64,000 nt of DNA. Origin: Falciphora oryzae. Lineage: Eukaryota; Ascomycota; Sordariomycetes; Magnaporthales; Magnaporthaceae. The notes beneath the pieces were generated by a model that did not search any database, was not told the DNA's origin, and saw only the letters and a program-made list of their open reading frames with translations. How positions within the stretch are numbered: the stretch's first letter is position 1; the number at the start of each line of letters is the position of its first letter. Below are positions 33,001 through 46,399 of this stretch, piece after piece. The DNA lies in contig JNVV01000023.1 in assembly GCA_000733355.1 (NCBI GenBank), positions 335,594 through 399,593 on the forward strand, in the 5' to 3' direction. Position numbers and translations under genes: made by a program.

Positions 33001-35655
33001 GCCCTTCCCGCTGGCCGGTACTGCGCCGCCGCCGGCGCCTTGGCGTGTTCTATGCCAGACACTACGACCCGAATCCACTTTGACGCGAGAGCTATCCAAC
33101 CATCCCGATGCCCTTCTCCGCCCGACGCGTCCTCCCCGTCGGCCCCAAGCAAGATACGGTGTCTGAACAGACCCGTCTGAAGATACTACATGCGGAGGCC
33201 GGGCAAGACGAAGAACACGCACACGAGATTTCAGGCTTGGGTGGTTTCCAGAGACTACGGGCCGCAAGAGTTGGGAATGTCGCTGGCCTTTTACGGCCAC
33301 GGCTAGCGCCATGGACATAGGGAGTCTAGCAGGTGCGAGACTACTTGTGATTGAGTCGGGAATTGCCGCACCCTTCCATGCCCCTGTCCTGGAAACGTTC
33401 TCGGCTTCGGTCTACGGCTGCTGTTTTCCTCCCCAGAGCGAGGGGCGCGGAGGATCCTGCTTGCTCTCTTTGCATCTCCAGTGTAATGGCAACCACGCTG
33501 CCAGGTCACACTACCCAAACCTGATCCGCGGATTGAGCGAGATCAGTGTCGTAGAGCCGAGAGCAATAGTAGTCCCACGCGGGGGCTAGAATGTAGGTCC
33601 CACTGTTGCTATACACACGAGGCCACATGGAGGCGGTCCACACAGTAGGTTTCGTTGACAGAGGAGGAGCTTTCCTGGTAGACGTATTTCCGCACTAGGT
33701 TGCTCTTGAATTAGATATATTTCGCTCTGATCTCCCGGGCCACAAAGAGTCGTAGTTGTTGATGTTGCTATGCCACTCCTGTTCACCCGTCTCTGTTGAC
33801 TACCTACCTATTGAACTTGGCCCTCCTCAGCAGCTCACCTTGCCTGGATCAGCGAGCCTGCTCAAAAATCCGGTTATTGAGGCCAGCCAAGCCTGATCAG
33901 TGCGGCCGGGGCTTCGGTGAAATCTGTTGTGGCGCTCTCTGCAATCTCTGGCCGCACCTATCCGATCTCCCCGTCTAGGCACCGAGCAACAAGTATCCAC
34001 AGTCACTTCTACGTGCTGGATGACTCCGTATCTCGCCAAGAGCAGGCCACAGACTCCGAGCCTCGTCCGTTGCCGTCTCGGTTTCCTCAACGGGATTGCA
34101 TATCCGCCTTGACTAGCTAGAACTTGGGCCCCAATCAACCAAGCTGGGCAAAGATGCGCAGAAAATAAGGCATGTGGCCAGAGTGGAGATTCCTCCACTG
34201 CAGAGTGATGTGGCTTTTTCACCACGCCCCAGCTCGTGCTTGCTTCTGGCTATGCATCCGGGTCCTCGTCGTGCTCAGGGAACCAAGGGCCGCGGAGAAA
34301 GGCTGCTGTGGATGCTATTATTGTACTTGCATGCGGTGGCTTGCATCATCCCCTGCTCACCGGAGGGCGCTCCGGCAAGTTGGGCCAGTCACACGAGTGC
34401 CGAAAACCCTTCCCGCAACCCCCAGGACCACGGTGGGCTGCACTCCTACGTGTAATCCCTGACCAAAAGTCCACAAATCACGGCCAGGCCAGTCACGAGG
34501 CCAGCACCGCACTCCGCTGTCGACGATCCGTATCTCTCTCTGCCTGCTGCCTTGGTTACCTATTGACGCCCGCCTGTTTGTAATTACACGACTGGGGCAA
34601 GTGTGGTAACTTCTGCGTGCGGTGGTTATTTATTTAGATTTGGCCTTGAGTGATTATGACAACCAAACCTCGTCCCCCTGATCACTGTCGGGGCACGGCA
34701 GAGCAAGGGATGAAATCTGCTGGGTCTTTTTTTTTTTTTTTTTTTTCCTTCCCTGCCAAGAAATCCTAGCCATCGCGAGTGTCCCCTCGTGCGCCGTTAA
34801 TTAGACCTCACAGGCTTAAATAGGAAAATGCTCCTACAGTTTATCCTTGTTGAAATACTTGGTTGGTTGAGAGGGGAAAGCTTTGTGCATAGTGCGAGGC
34901 CCAACAGCACCCGAGGCGATGGAGGACAGAAGGATCATGCCCGACGGGCTGGCACGCAGTACCGAAAAAGGCCACTGATCTGTCGTCTCAACTTTTGTCC
35001 TTGCCTCTCTCTCTGCAAACCCTGACCTCATGCGTTTTCAAATGTGGGAAAGTTATTACGCCATTTCTGTGCCGGGGCCGAGCCGCTGGGTCGAGAATCT
35101 CGGCGCGAGACAAATAAACAAACCAGCCGTGGCGTGAGTTTGGGGATGGGCAATTGCTCGGTCCGTCGGTCGGTGTTTTTTCGTTTTTATCACAGCTCTG
35201 GCCTTTCAAGGATGCGGGACGAAAAAAAAAAAGGGACGAAAAATTGGCCCGGTGAATCGAGGCCCGTGGTTCGACACTCAATTAGGGTTTTCCCCAACAA
35301 CCTCAGGTCGTTGTAGGATGATGGCGTGTCCCTGCAGGCCACCGCCACCGCTTGCCCGTTGCGGTTTCAAGACTGCTTGTTTGCGCATGTGACAACGGGA
35401 AGCACACGCGACCAACTTTGCGAGGTGTTCCTATTTTCCTTGCCTGGCTACGACAACCGGGAGTCTCGTGCAATGCCCGTCGAGCAAATGGTCGGGGAGC
35501 TGTGATTAGCGACTACCTATGCTTGTCGACCTCCAGGGGTTGTTTCTGTGTGCAATGCCAAATTTAATGTCGTATATGTCCTATCCTCTGTAAACGCCAT
35601 ACAATTATCAGATTCCGTGTTTCTCGACCCTGTATGCTGGGCTCCTTTTCGGGAC
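30096..35655. other. 5.5-kb gene-poor tract
   Basis: No gene is supported. Overlapping open frames of about 210 codons on both strands at 31.6-32.5 kb show no domain, no compositional bias and no splice structure, so I read them as chance. A T20 run is at 34727-34746. Confidence 0.5.
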
Positions 35656-35814
35656 TCAAACTCGGAGTGAGGTGCCGACCACGGCGACCAGCGCCACGGT
35701 CAAACCCGTAATATACGAGACCAGGCAGAATGTTGGGGAAGTGCGCGAGAAAGTAGATAAAAGGAAGGAGAGAAGTAACGGATCGGGGGAGGGGCCACCA
35801 GGCGAGGAACCCTG
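35656..35814 (-). other. In-frame 52-codon extension after the multicopper oxidase stop
   Basis: The reading frame of the upstream oxidase stays open for 52 codons after its TGA, to a TGA at 35656-35658. The extension ends in CLVSYITGLTVALVAVVG followed by TSLRV, which would make a good C-terminal membrane-spanning helix. It may be translated by readthrough, be a relic of a longer anchored enzyme, or be coincidence. No acceptor site is present in the interval that would splice the TGA out. Confidence 0.35.
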
Positions 35815-37844
35815 TCAGGCCATCTCGAGATACTCAGACGGCACCTTGGGCCAGGCGTCGACACCATCCTGGATGACCATGGCCATACCACCCTCGAGAT
35901 GGGCCTGGATGTGGCAGTGCATGAGCCAAGGCCCCGGGTCGGCCGAGTGGTAGCGGACAGCGATCCAGGCGGGCCCGCCGATGGCAACCAGACTCTGGAA
36001 GGTGTCGCGCTTGGGCGGGTTCTGCAGGTTGAAGCTTTGAGGGCGGGCCTGGGCGGCCTCGGCGACGGAGCGCCACGTGAAGTTGCCCTGCCCTGTGCCG
36101 ATCAGGTACATGTGCGTGCCGTGCTTGTGGACGGGGTGCGGCGGCATGGGGAAGATGGTGGACTCGAAGACGAGGTCGACCCAGGTGTTGTTGCGCGTCG
36201 AGATGGTTACGTCGTTCTCACGGTCGGTTGGCGGCGGCCCGAAGAGTATGGGCATTGCGTCATCGGCCGATGCCGGGTAGATGGTGTCATTGAGCGCCCA
36301 CTTGTACGCCGCGCCGTCGTGCCGCATGCTTAGCTTGAAGGTCTGCGCAACGTTCTGAGAGATGGGCTCGGCCGGGTAGTTGCGCTGCGCCTGCTGGTTG
36401 AAGTAGTTGACATTGCGCGCAGCCGCGTTGCCCGCGTCGTTGATGTACGGTGTAGAGGTTGGCGACGCCGCCGGCTGCGACGGAGCCGGGGCCGGCGGCA
36501 CTTGCTGTCTCCTAATTTTCTCCTCGCCGTCTGTGTCATCGTCGCTGCCGTTCCCGTTATGATCGCCCCGGGCAACAACACCTGTCGCGGAGGTGTTGGC
36601 AGCTTGAACGCGCATGGTGGCCATGCCCGACATCAACTGCGGCATGGCAGCAGAGGCCACACGGATTGCGAAGTCGCCGGCACGGTCGGCTTTGATCAGA
36701 ACCGAGTAGCGGTCGCCGTTGGCAACGCTGATGGCCTGGACCAGCTGCGGCTGGATGTATCCTCCATCGACGGCGTACACGTACATGGGGTGCTCGTCGA
36801 TGGAGACGATGCCGGTGAGGAGCCCGAACGTGCCGATCAAGTCGAAAGCGCGCCAGTTTCCACCGCCGGCGGGATCCTGCGTCACCTGAATGACTGCCAG
36901 CTCGCCATTTGTCGGTTGGCAATTTTCAAAGATGTCGGACGGAATGGCGGACAAGTTGACCTGCAGGCCGGGGGAGAGGCCCGCCGCCACAGACCGGGCG
37001 GGGAGGCACCCCTTGTCCGTCAACTGGCTATCTCCTCCACGTTGAAGGAAAATCCTTTGGGTCCCCGTTGTGAGCTGGTTGATCTTGGTGCGCGGCCAGC
37101 AGTTCTCCCGGCCCTTGCCATTGATCAGGATCGAGTTGTAGCAGGGTGTCTCTGCGCCCGAGGCAACGTTGATCTCCCATGACTTCGCCGACGTGAGATG
37201 ACGCCAATCGGAAAACAGGACGGGCTGAACTTTCTGCATCGCCTGTCGCATAGCTTGAAGGGTTGAGTTGTCCTGCGCGATGAAACCAAACGGGTCGGGC
37301 GTATCATTCCTTGGGTGGATGAGGATTGGGCCGTAAAGGCCGTCGTCGATCTGCCCGCGAGAGTGGGCGTGGTACCAGTAGCTTCCATACTGATCCGCCT
37401 TCCATCTGTACGTGAAGCTCTTTCCCGGCTGTATGTAGCGCTGTGTCAAGCCAGGGACGCCGTCCGACCACGGTGTTCCGACTTGAGTGATGCCTAGCAT
37501 ATTGGACTCCTGTCAGTTGATCTATAGGGTTGTGGTCCGCTCTGGAAGGGTTCGGTAACACAAAACAGCTTACCGTGGAAGTGGATCGTGGTGTTCATGG
37601 GCATGTTGTTCGTCACCACGATCTCGAGATTATCACCCTGGTTGGCTTCTATCAGTGGCCCCGGGAACTGCCCGTTGGTGAAGGCCATCTCTCGCTCGAA
37701 ACCATCAGGAGACCCCTTGTCCCAGGTGATGGTGTACTCGTATCTTCGTGGCTTGTCTCCGATATCATCGAGCCCGGCAACCAGTAGTGGGAGGGCCAGC
37801 GGCAAAGCCCAGCGAAGGGCTGCAAGCTCCCGTGAGAAGTGCAT
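35815..37844 (-). CDS. Secreted multicopper oxidase (laccase-like)
   Basis: Two exons, 37844-37574 and 37493-35815 (80-bp intron, GTAAGC donor), give 649 aa. The start MHFSRELAALRWALPLALPL is a signal peptide. All copper-ligand motifs are present: HFHG (spanning the splice site), WYHAHSRGQ, HPVHKHGTH and MHCHIQAHLEGGM. The axial position of the type-1 copper appears to be Met, as in low-potential enzymes. A Pro/Asp-rich insert (about 330 residues in) separates the second and third cupredoxin domains. The enzyme should oxidise phenols, metals or similar substrates with reduction of O2 to water, outside the cell. Alternative identities within the family (ascorbate-oxidase-like, pigment oxidase, ferroxidase) cannot be separated here. 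Confidence 0.9.
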
Positions 37845-40800
37845 GACGAATGCTCCCCTGTTAGGCTCCCCGCGCTTCCTGTTGGCTGAAGGAGGGATTG
37901 GTAACAAGGAAAAGCCTTGTCGGATCTGACCAGCCGGGGATGGGAGGGGAGAGAGGAACGACAGGATGCACCGGTATAAGCTGGCAGCGGATGCTGTGAT
38001 CAAGGCATCAAGCCCTCAGTACCGACTGGGAGAAGAGCGGAATAAATATGACGGCCATCATCTCGACTTGGCTCCCAAGCCGGGTAATGGCCGAACATAC
38101 TGCAGCAGTGGCGGGATGCACATTGAGAGCACACTTCGGCGGCCAACACTTGACGACACAGCAGTGCGGAATCCTCTCGTTGCCTCCATAGTGCGGACTC
38201 TTGGCCCGACGACAGGTTCTGGCCGAGGCCTGCAGATTCCAGGCGGCTCCGCGTCCGACCATGCTTTGGCGATCGATGACTTGCATCCATGTTGGACAGG
38301 GAGCCCCAGTCGGTAGTTGACGCGGCTCTTAGCCGAGGACAAGAAGGCGGGAGGAGAGGCAGAGGTACCGTAGTGGCTTGGCAATGCCAAGCGGCCGAGT
38401 TAGCCGGAGCGGCAACCGACATGTCATTCAGCAGAAGACGGGCGACATGCAAGGTGCGAAGCTTCCAACGTTGCCACCGCAGGATGCTTGCGAGGCGACC
38501 TGGCAGAAGGGTTCGAGCCTCGGGGATGCACGGTTGGGACGACGTCGTGTCCCCGGCCTGGCACCGAAGATCCCCAGGCAAAAACTGGCCAGGGGAACGA
38601 CAAATCGGACGCACGGCTGGCTGGACGCGTCCCCTGGGCTAGATGCCGAATGCTGGGGTTCGGGGAACGGACGAAGGACGAAAATACCGCGCGTGATGGG
38701 TGTTTGGACGGAGGATGCCACCGCCTCGGAACCTGAAGCATAGGGGACCAGTGATGGGCCCAAATAGCAGCGGGCAAGCCAGCCCTGGCGGGGAATCTGC
38801 CGGAAACCTGCCAGAGACGTTTACCACAGAGAAGTAGAGCGAAAGATGTCGGAGAGTTATCGTCGTCCGATCCATCTCTGGACAAATACCCAAGCTCTGT
38901 CCGCGGACGGAGGGTCTCAGCTATGGTCTCAGCGCGAGCGCGTACACGGCGTCTGGCAGCGCTTCGTGGGACAGAACGATGCGATCAACGAGAGATCATA
39001 TCTGACAGCGGGACGGGAACCCATTCCTGGAGGTAGAAGTGCCGGCCAAGAGGATCCGAAGAGAGGTCGGTGGGTGTTCCCGGACCAAATGCTCCTTGAG
39101 CAGGTCGTAGAGGGAGGCCTGAAAAGGGTGCACACGCAAGTAAAGAAGTGGCGATGCACTAGCATCTCGCACAGGCGGAGACAAGATCAAGGGACCAGAG
39201 GCCAGGGAAAAAGCGGAAGCCAGAGCCGTCAGTCACTGCACCGACGAGCCTGCGCTGCTCAGGCCGAGCGTGCGGCGCGCACGGCGAGAGGCACGTCCTA
39301 GCTGCGTCCTGCGGCTGACGACGACAGCTGTCTGTGGACCGTTGGTGCCCGAGCCCATGGATACGATGCTGCCAACCCACATTGCGATCGGGTTTCAGGA
39401 CAGAGGAGTGAGTGGCGCGTCGTCTGGGGAGAGGACCGAGGCTTTGTAGAGGAAAATACGGCTCCGTGTGGCCTAGCCCTTGACGGCATCTAAGGCTGGT
39501 GCACCACGGAAATGAGGAGAGGCGCATATGCAGGAGTGAAGCAAGCGCAGAAGACAACTCGGCGGATCCAAGGTTGGGGGAAGGCGGACGACTGCGAAGA
39601 ATGGGAAGAGGGCCTGGTTAGCCGAGACATCGTGACCCCCACCACGCACCAGCCACAGTGGAGACAATTCTGGTCTACTGCCCCACTCCATGCTCGGAAG
39701 ATGCTGCCAGGCACTGAAAACCCCTGAAGCTCGAAGCAACGTCGAGAGCCATCCACGAGCCTCTATCCAGGACCCAGGCACCAGCGCCGCTGCCCGCAAT
39801 CGAAGTCGGCAATCGAGCGGCACAGGCAATAACGGCGCACCTATTCTGTGCGTTCAGTGCCTCATCTCGTCTCTGCTTCGACCTGACCATCTCCCACTGC
39901 AGGCAATCCCCCAGCCCCGACACGCCGCCCCCTCGTCTCACCGGCTCGACCCCGTCTCCTGTCAACCACAATGCCAAGAAACCAGTTGCCGCCGCCGAGA
40001 ACCGGTAAGGCTGGACCCACCCACCCCTCCCGGGAGTTGGCTGCTTCGGCCCTTGTCTTGGCTGTCCGGCAGGTCGTGTGCTTGACGCGACGCTGACCAA
40101 TTGCTGACTGCTTATAGGCTTCCTCTTCCCAGGCTAGCTTGGACGCAAGGGACGCCTTGTCCGTCAAGCGTCTTCGAGCTTATCGTTCCCCAGCCCCCGC
40201 ACACTCCCGACGCCAGACGATACCGAGCCCACTCGTCTTCGCCCGTTCCACAGCAGTTGCTGCTGATCGACATGTGATGCCTGGCGGAGACTGCGCACCC
40301 CGTCGTGGCGAACGATGCCACGATAAACATCCTTCCGCCTGGGCTGAGGAGGGTTAAAGATGCTGAGGCTGTGTGGTCGGATCTGGATCTGGATCTGTGC
40401 CTGCCGGAGCTGCCTGCTGCTATGCACACTGGGCAGCCTTGTCCTTTGAGACTCTCGCAGGCCCACTTCCAACAATCACCTCGGATGTCAGATCTCCAAG
40501 CGGAGACCCTGGACCCTTGCCGCGACACTGCAACAGTGTTATGCGGCCGTTGGAGCACCTCAGCTCCGCGGCACGGCTAGGCACAGCCGTTCTCGCCCCC
40601 GGGAACCGCGTGCTGTTCTCGGCGCCGCCACCGTTGGCGGTTTCCCTTGCCGTGCCTCCCGGAGCCATGGCCTCGAGGCCACAATACTCTTGTGTCTCTG
40701 AGAGTATCAGACTCAAGCGGCCGGCAGTCAGTCACTGTGCTCCCTGTCTCGTCTCTCGTGGGGGTGGGGCATTGCCTACCACGCTGCATTTTCCAACCCC

Positions 40801-41309
40801 CTCTGCCCAGCCGCTTGAATGCCACAATGCCACGAGCGGCCGTGGAAGAGATCCACAACGGCATCCTGTTCAAGGGATGGGCTGTTGATGGGTGAATGGC
40901 CTCTTCAAGCCACCTGCATCGTTGCATTCTCGTGGCCAACCTAGCCCTTTACCCAAAAGTGAATGTCCGACTGCACTGCTTGGTTTTGCCTTGGCTCCAA
41001 CCGTACCCCGCACCCTTTTCAGCTGCATACTCCCATTCCATTTGCCTTGTCGCATCGTCAAGTCAGCATCTGGCTCTATGGCCTGTTCTCCTAGGCTTTA
41101 GGGCTCCTGGGATGGCCTGCCGCTTCTGACTAATATCCCATGGGCTCCAGTTGTGACGTGATGGTATCGGGAGATTTTGGAATTCCATGTTGTCGACACG
41201 GAGATATATTTACATGCTACCCTTCGTGCTCCTTGGCTCCCCAATGCGGAGGAGACCAAGACGTTATGTCGATTTCTAGCTTGCTGGCTGGGTCAGGCTC
41301 GAGATAATA
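37845..41309. other. 3.5-kb tract without a supported gene
   Basis: It includes the oxidase promoter. A small exon-like piece at 39971-40003 (ATG to a GTAAGG donor, with a matching acceptor near 40118) would give only about 17 residues. An open frame at 40305-40580 is dominated by a GGATCT-type simple repeat. I see no convincing gene. Confidence 0.45.
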
Positions 41310-42307
41310 GTGTCAGTCAAGAGTCAACACCCAGGGAGATTGCCTCACACTCTGGCATCCGCCAGGAACCTCTCTTTGATAATCTCCATCCTTTCCATCC
41401 TCGCGACAGCCTACCCCGCGACCTTGGCTACGATTGGCGCGTCCGTGGGAAATGTGACTTGGGGAACAGATACCGGTCCTCGCACACAGGCTGCTGCCAC
41501 AACAATTACTTCGAAAAGCCATCCTGCTCCGTACAAGCCACCTGCGACGTCCAAAACTCCTGGCACCGGAACCTCCACAAATTCTCCGACGCACGTGGCG
41601 GACTCGTGGACCAATACCTGGCCAGCAATCCCGCCGGCTTCCCCCAACAGCAGCTTTCCCGTACGAGGTACCGCGCCGCCCTCGCCCCAGCCGAATGTGA
41701 GAATCCCTCACCCGGGGCACCCTTCATCTGCGTGGTCAACTTTTGCATCAGCTCGCGCCACCACAGAGCATGCGACACCTACCCGTCCTTGTTCTCATAC
41801 ACGGCCAACACATTCCCTCACGCAATCGCCAGCTCGACGGCGAGTACGCCATCAAAATCCTCGGCGCCGGGAGCTTGCAGCGCCTCCACAGCCTGGTCTG
41901 GAAGCGCCCTGGAGGTCACCCTCCGCGAAGATGCCTTTGATCGCCCCTTGAAACTGCCTTTTGATTACACCTTCACAAGCCCGGCGACAGATATTGTGAC
42001 CATCACTTCAACGCTACCAGCTCCGACGGTGACCATCACTCGCACGCGCACTCCGGCAAAGAATACTCGTCGATCCGCAACAGCCTCGCCCAGCATCCCG
42101 CTAAGCGTCGTGTCTGCCCAGAGATGCCAGCCAACCATCACTGCCACTTTTGTTCACACGATGGCCATCATCAGTATCAAGACCATCGCTGTTTTTACCA
42201 TCATCACGGCCACGCCTCCTGCACAGGTTGTCCAAGAGCCCGTAGGCCGTCCTTACGGCACACCCACGAACGATGTCAGGTCGCCGAGAGAAGAGCAAAA
42301 GTCCTGA
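41310..42307 (+). CDS. Doubtful Ser/Thr-rich secreted ORF, frames broken
   Basis: One frame at 41310-41951 contains a hydrophobic LSLIISILSILATAYPATLA segment followed by a Thr/Pro/Ser-rich tail. A second frame, open to 42307, ends with a valine/threonine-rich stretch (DIVTITSTLPAPTVTITRT) like those of fungal wall-associated proteins. The two do not join by an intron I can identify, so this is either a frameshifted gene, a mispredicted spliced gene or chance. Low confidence. Confidence 0.25.
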
Positions 42308-44445
42308 CAACCGGATTTAGGCAAGCCGTAGCCAAGGTTGATGGGTGATAGCAAGGATGGACACAAGGTTTGCGGAGAAGACTTCCCCCTTTTCTTCGTA
42401 ATCGCCCCCCTTACGGACGAAAGGTGGGGTCTGTTTCTGGGTTGTTCCCTGGTGTGGCATCCGGGCCGCAACAGCTGTGCCATTTGAGCGGCGGGGTTTT
42501 GATCTTTTTTGTTTTTGTGCTGCGTGAAAGATTGTGGCGCCCCTCCACTCCCCGACGCTTAGTTGACGTCGGTACCACCATCTCGTGTTGCTCAGCCGCC
42601 ATCTTTCACGTTTATTATAAAATGCGTTGATCAATGCCTCCCCCGATATTTCGCTCCGTATACCCTCCATCTGTCGCTGGTGTTACTTTGGCAACGCACC
42701 TCCTTACGTATACCCCCATCTACGAACGAAATAGCTTACCATCAGCCTCGGCCCCGGTCCCGGCCTCGACTCTTCCCTGGAGCGCGTGCGGATACACAAA
42801 AAGCGCGAAGGCGCGAAGTTCTGCTCGAAATTTTCTAGCAGCATAATCCTTGATGAGGCTCGGCAAACCACCCAGTTCGGGGGTTTGGGGGGCGCTGTCC
42901 ACGAACAGGACAGGAGCTCTTTTTCTTTTTCTTCTTGGCGACTCTCTCATCCCACGTTTCTCCAGAGGTAGCCAATGGTATCTGCTCGCGCCGGAAACAT
43001 TTCTACAAGGAGGATGCCGGGAGCTCTCGTCGGTCTCGTTGGGCGCACAGACGACAGCCAACCGATTACACAAAACAAGACAGACAGCCAGACAAAGAGC
43101 ATTGATCCTTGATATCGGCCGGGAAAGGCCCTCCCGGCTGGGCGATCGCCGGAGGCCGGCGTTTTCCTTTTTGGTTGGGCATAGCCGCCATGGTTCCTCG
43201 AGGAAAAGCTTGATCGGGCATGCTGCCAATCAAGACTGGAAATCGAGGTTTGGGGATTTTTGGGCGAAGGCCGTTGAAAAAAGTGAGGGCGGGGGCGGCA
43301 CAACCGTCGTCGTCGCATCTCGGCATCGTGTCCGACCTTTGAATTTTTGGCCTCATTTCTAGACAAAAGTAAAACAAGAACACAAAGATATTACCTAACC
43401 CCCACTCTGGCATGACCGAGCCGAGAATCATTTGCTGCAGGTGGGCTTTTCATTTCATTTTTTCTTTGCGTTACATCTGGCCAGAAGAGCGCAGTTGGAT
43501 CATCAGCTGGCCACATGGCGAGAAATATGATTTCACCCCCTCCCATTAATTTGGGCTGTTTCTAAAGATCACCGGGGTTTTGGTCGATGGGTCTGTCTGC
43601 TATCGGAGGCCTTGTGGGCGCATGCAAGTGAACATGCAATTCCATGTAATTCATGTTATTGCTCCCACGATTTTCAACACTACAAACCATGCACTTGGCT
43701 CTGAACTCTGTGGAACGAGCAGCGGCAATGGCAGCGCGGGATCTACCCGCATCACACCCTCCACGACCTCCACTTCCCCGCCCATGATCTTCAGGATGGC
43801 CGTTCGGCTAATCTCGTCGACCCATCCCAAGGGCGGTGTTTCCCCCATGCCCCAATGCAGAAGATAAAACAGCACACTTTCCAGCCCATGTGTCAAGACA
43901 CTTTTTTTTTTTTTCTTTACCCACCCGCCCCACGCCCCGACGTCACTGCCGCAAGCACTGCCAGCAAAAAGCAAGTGGTTCACCTTGGCGGACAAGGGTG
44001 GAGGAGGAGGGTGATTGGGCAGCACAGGATGGCCTCATCCGCATCGACGCTAGCGCTCCCGTGCCCGGTAGGGCTTCCCAGGCCGCCGAGTCAGGTTTTG
44101 CGTTCAAGGTAAGCTGTCGATCCGGCCGAAGCTAATTAATACTTCAGAGCAGCCAGCACGGGTGACGGGCCGCGACGGGCGATGGAAAACGGTCCCCCGG
44201 CACAGGCCAAAACAAAGACAGGAACGCTCCGTCAACCTTCTTGACACCATTGACGCAGCGTGGTGATGGGGAGAGCCTGCGGTCCACTTAGATAATAACC
44301 ACATCCTGTTCCCTCTCGTTTCGTTTCTTTGGACTCTTCCCTACCGCCAACTTTGTTTTGGCTAAACAAGAAACCGTTTCGAACCGGGCGGGCCACCATA
44401 CCCCAAGCACGAAAACAAGCTGGCAGCTATCAGCTCTTCTCGAGA
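42308..44445. other. Intergenic tract upstream of the rhodopsin-like gene
   Basis: I see no supported gene. A T-rich tract (about 43900-43915) and many short chance frames are present. Confidence 0.5.
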
Positions 44446-46190
44446 ATGGCGGTCCTGCGCATGCTGCTGCCGCGGACCCCGCTGCCGGTGCCGCCGCCGC
44501 CGACGGCACCGCTTCCTCTCCCGCTGGTCCCGCTGGTGTCGGTGCAGCCCGCGACGACGACGACGACCCCGGCCTCCTCCCCGTTGTACCCTCAGGGGGA
44601 TGTTTTCGACTCGCTGGACCTGGACGAGGGTGGAGGCGGATCGTCTGTCGAGAAGGCGCTGTGGCTGCTCGTCGGGCTGTCGGCCATCTTCCTGGCCCTG
44701 CGGCTCTACTGCAAGCAGACGTATCCCAACTCGAGGCTGAGGTGGGAGGATGCTGTGCTTGTTGCATCTTGGGTAAGGGGGAACGCCCATGGAACAATGC
44801 TTGTCACTATCTTCTCGTCTGTCTTGTGGACCCGACGCTGACGAGACTTCCAAACACTGTATACAGATGATGCTAGCCGCCGACGCCTCGGTCGTGACCT
44901 TCCTCATCTTTAGTGGCTTCAGCAGCCCCGGCTTCGCCGTGACGCGCGCCAACATCGCGGCCATCAGCGTGGCCGGCCTGTCGTCCGTCACCGTCGGCAT
45001 CGTCGGGCAGGCCTGGAGCAAGACGTCCTTCGCCATGACGCTGCTGCGCATGACGCAGGGGTGGATGGCCGCCTTCATCTGGTTCGCCATAGTCTCCATG
45101 AACGTCCTGTTCGGCGTCTCGGCCACCCTCTTCTGGGTCGGCTGCAGCCCCGTCGAGAAGCGCTGGAGGCCCTTTGTGCCTGGCTACTGCGACCCGGACA
45201 CGTCAGTCCGCGCTGCCGTCTTTGGCTTCTACGTGAGCAGTACGGCGTCCTCCCCATAACATCCCTCTTTCTGATTGATGCTGGAAGTGTGGACGGTGGC
45301 TGGGGGCACTAAGCGGATGGGCTGGCAGTGACTGACGTAGGGGCAACAGTCTACTCGGGATTGATTGACATCATACTGGCCCTACTCCCGTGGCCGATCC
45401 TGCTGAAGCTCAGGGCGAGTCCGGACGGCCTTGAGCTGAGCATCAAGGAGAAAATCGGGGTGGCGCTGGCAATGAGTATGGGAGTATTGTAAGTTTGCAT
45501 TCTGTTTCTTCCCTCCTATCAAATGTGTGGCGCGGCACTGACACAATGTATCGCTGAAAAGTGCTGGCGCAATGGCGTTCATCAAAGCCTCTTACTTCCG
45601 AGTCTTGGAACACCCCAGCATTGACCTGACAGGTGAGAACTCCCGCAATGCGGCAGCCATCTCGTTGGTCCCCCGCCGACTTAGTGTGCTCCAAGGATCC
45701 CTAATCGTGGCTGACGAAACACGAAACAGATGGCAGCGGGGACCTGGCGTCGTGGGCCGCAGCAGAGACGGCCGTGACCATCATGGCGTCCTCGATTCCT
45801 GTCCTGCGAGTGCTGATCCGAGACCTGGCGGCCAAGGAGGCAGCGCGTCTGCAGGCGCGCCTCGCGCGGCGCAAGACGACGATAACGAGGCCGACTCCCG
45901 TCGTCAGCCGCCGTCCATGGAAGGATCAGCTCTCGTCGTCCTCTCGACCGCCCGACCTGGAGCCGATATTGCTGCGGAAGCCAGGGTCAAAGGGCGAGGA
46001 AGACGAGGACGAGTCCACCGACGAAGGCAGGAGGCGGGTGGTCAAAAAGAATAGCCGGGAACGGCGCGTCGGGTGGGTGGACGGTCTGGCGGCGAACGGT
46101 CTGAGGAGCCCGGACAGCTCGTACGGCCCATGGAGCCCGAGGAGTCCGCATAGCCCGCGGAAGATGGGCGGTCCGTGGCGGCAGTCATGA
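44446..46190 (+). CDS. Fungal rhodopsin-like integral membrane protein (SAT4/PF20684 type)
   Basis: Five exons join in frame: 44446-44772, 44867-45239, 45350-45488, 45562-45632 and 45730-46190, giving 456 aa. After a Pro/Thr-rich lumenal N-terminus come several membrane helices, starting with EKALWLLVGLSAIFLALRLY. The family-typical RLRWEDAVLVASW, a long loop with WVGCSPVEKRW and CDPD, SGLIDIILALLPWPILLKL, and a final helix before a basic, phosphorylatable tail (RSPDSSYGPWSPRSPHSP) follow. This architecture is that of the large fungal family with a seven-helix rhodopsin-like fold, related to PTH11-type proteins; ligands are unknown. The exon 2/3 join (donor GTACGG) is the least certain. ATG 44446 is preferred because the longer frame begins with TTG. 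Confidence 0.85.
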
Positions 46191-46399
46191 GAAGGAAATG
46201 TTGACTTGATTCGTCCTTAGAATCCGCGCAGATTAATCCCTCCCCTAATTATTAATATGGTGGCATCGCTGATCCTTCGGAAAGGCCGTGTACGGGCCGA
46301 CTAGAACCTTGCAGCCGGCGTTCTGATGTTGATGCGTTACAGCATGGCTGTCGCAATCTCGTCTTGGTGAGAGTGTATTGGGGAACGTCGGGCGCCACC

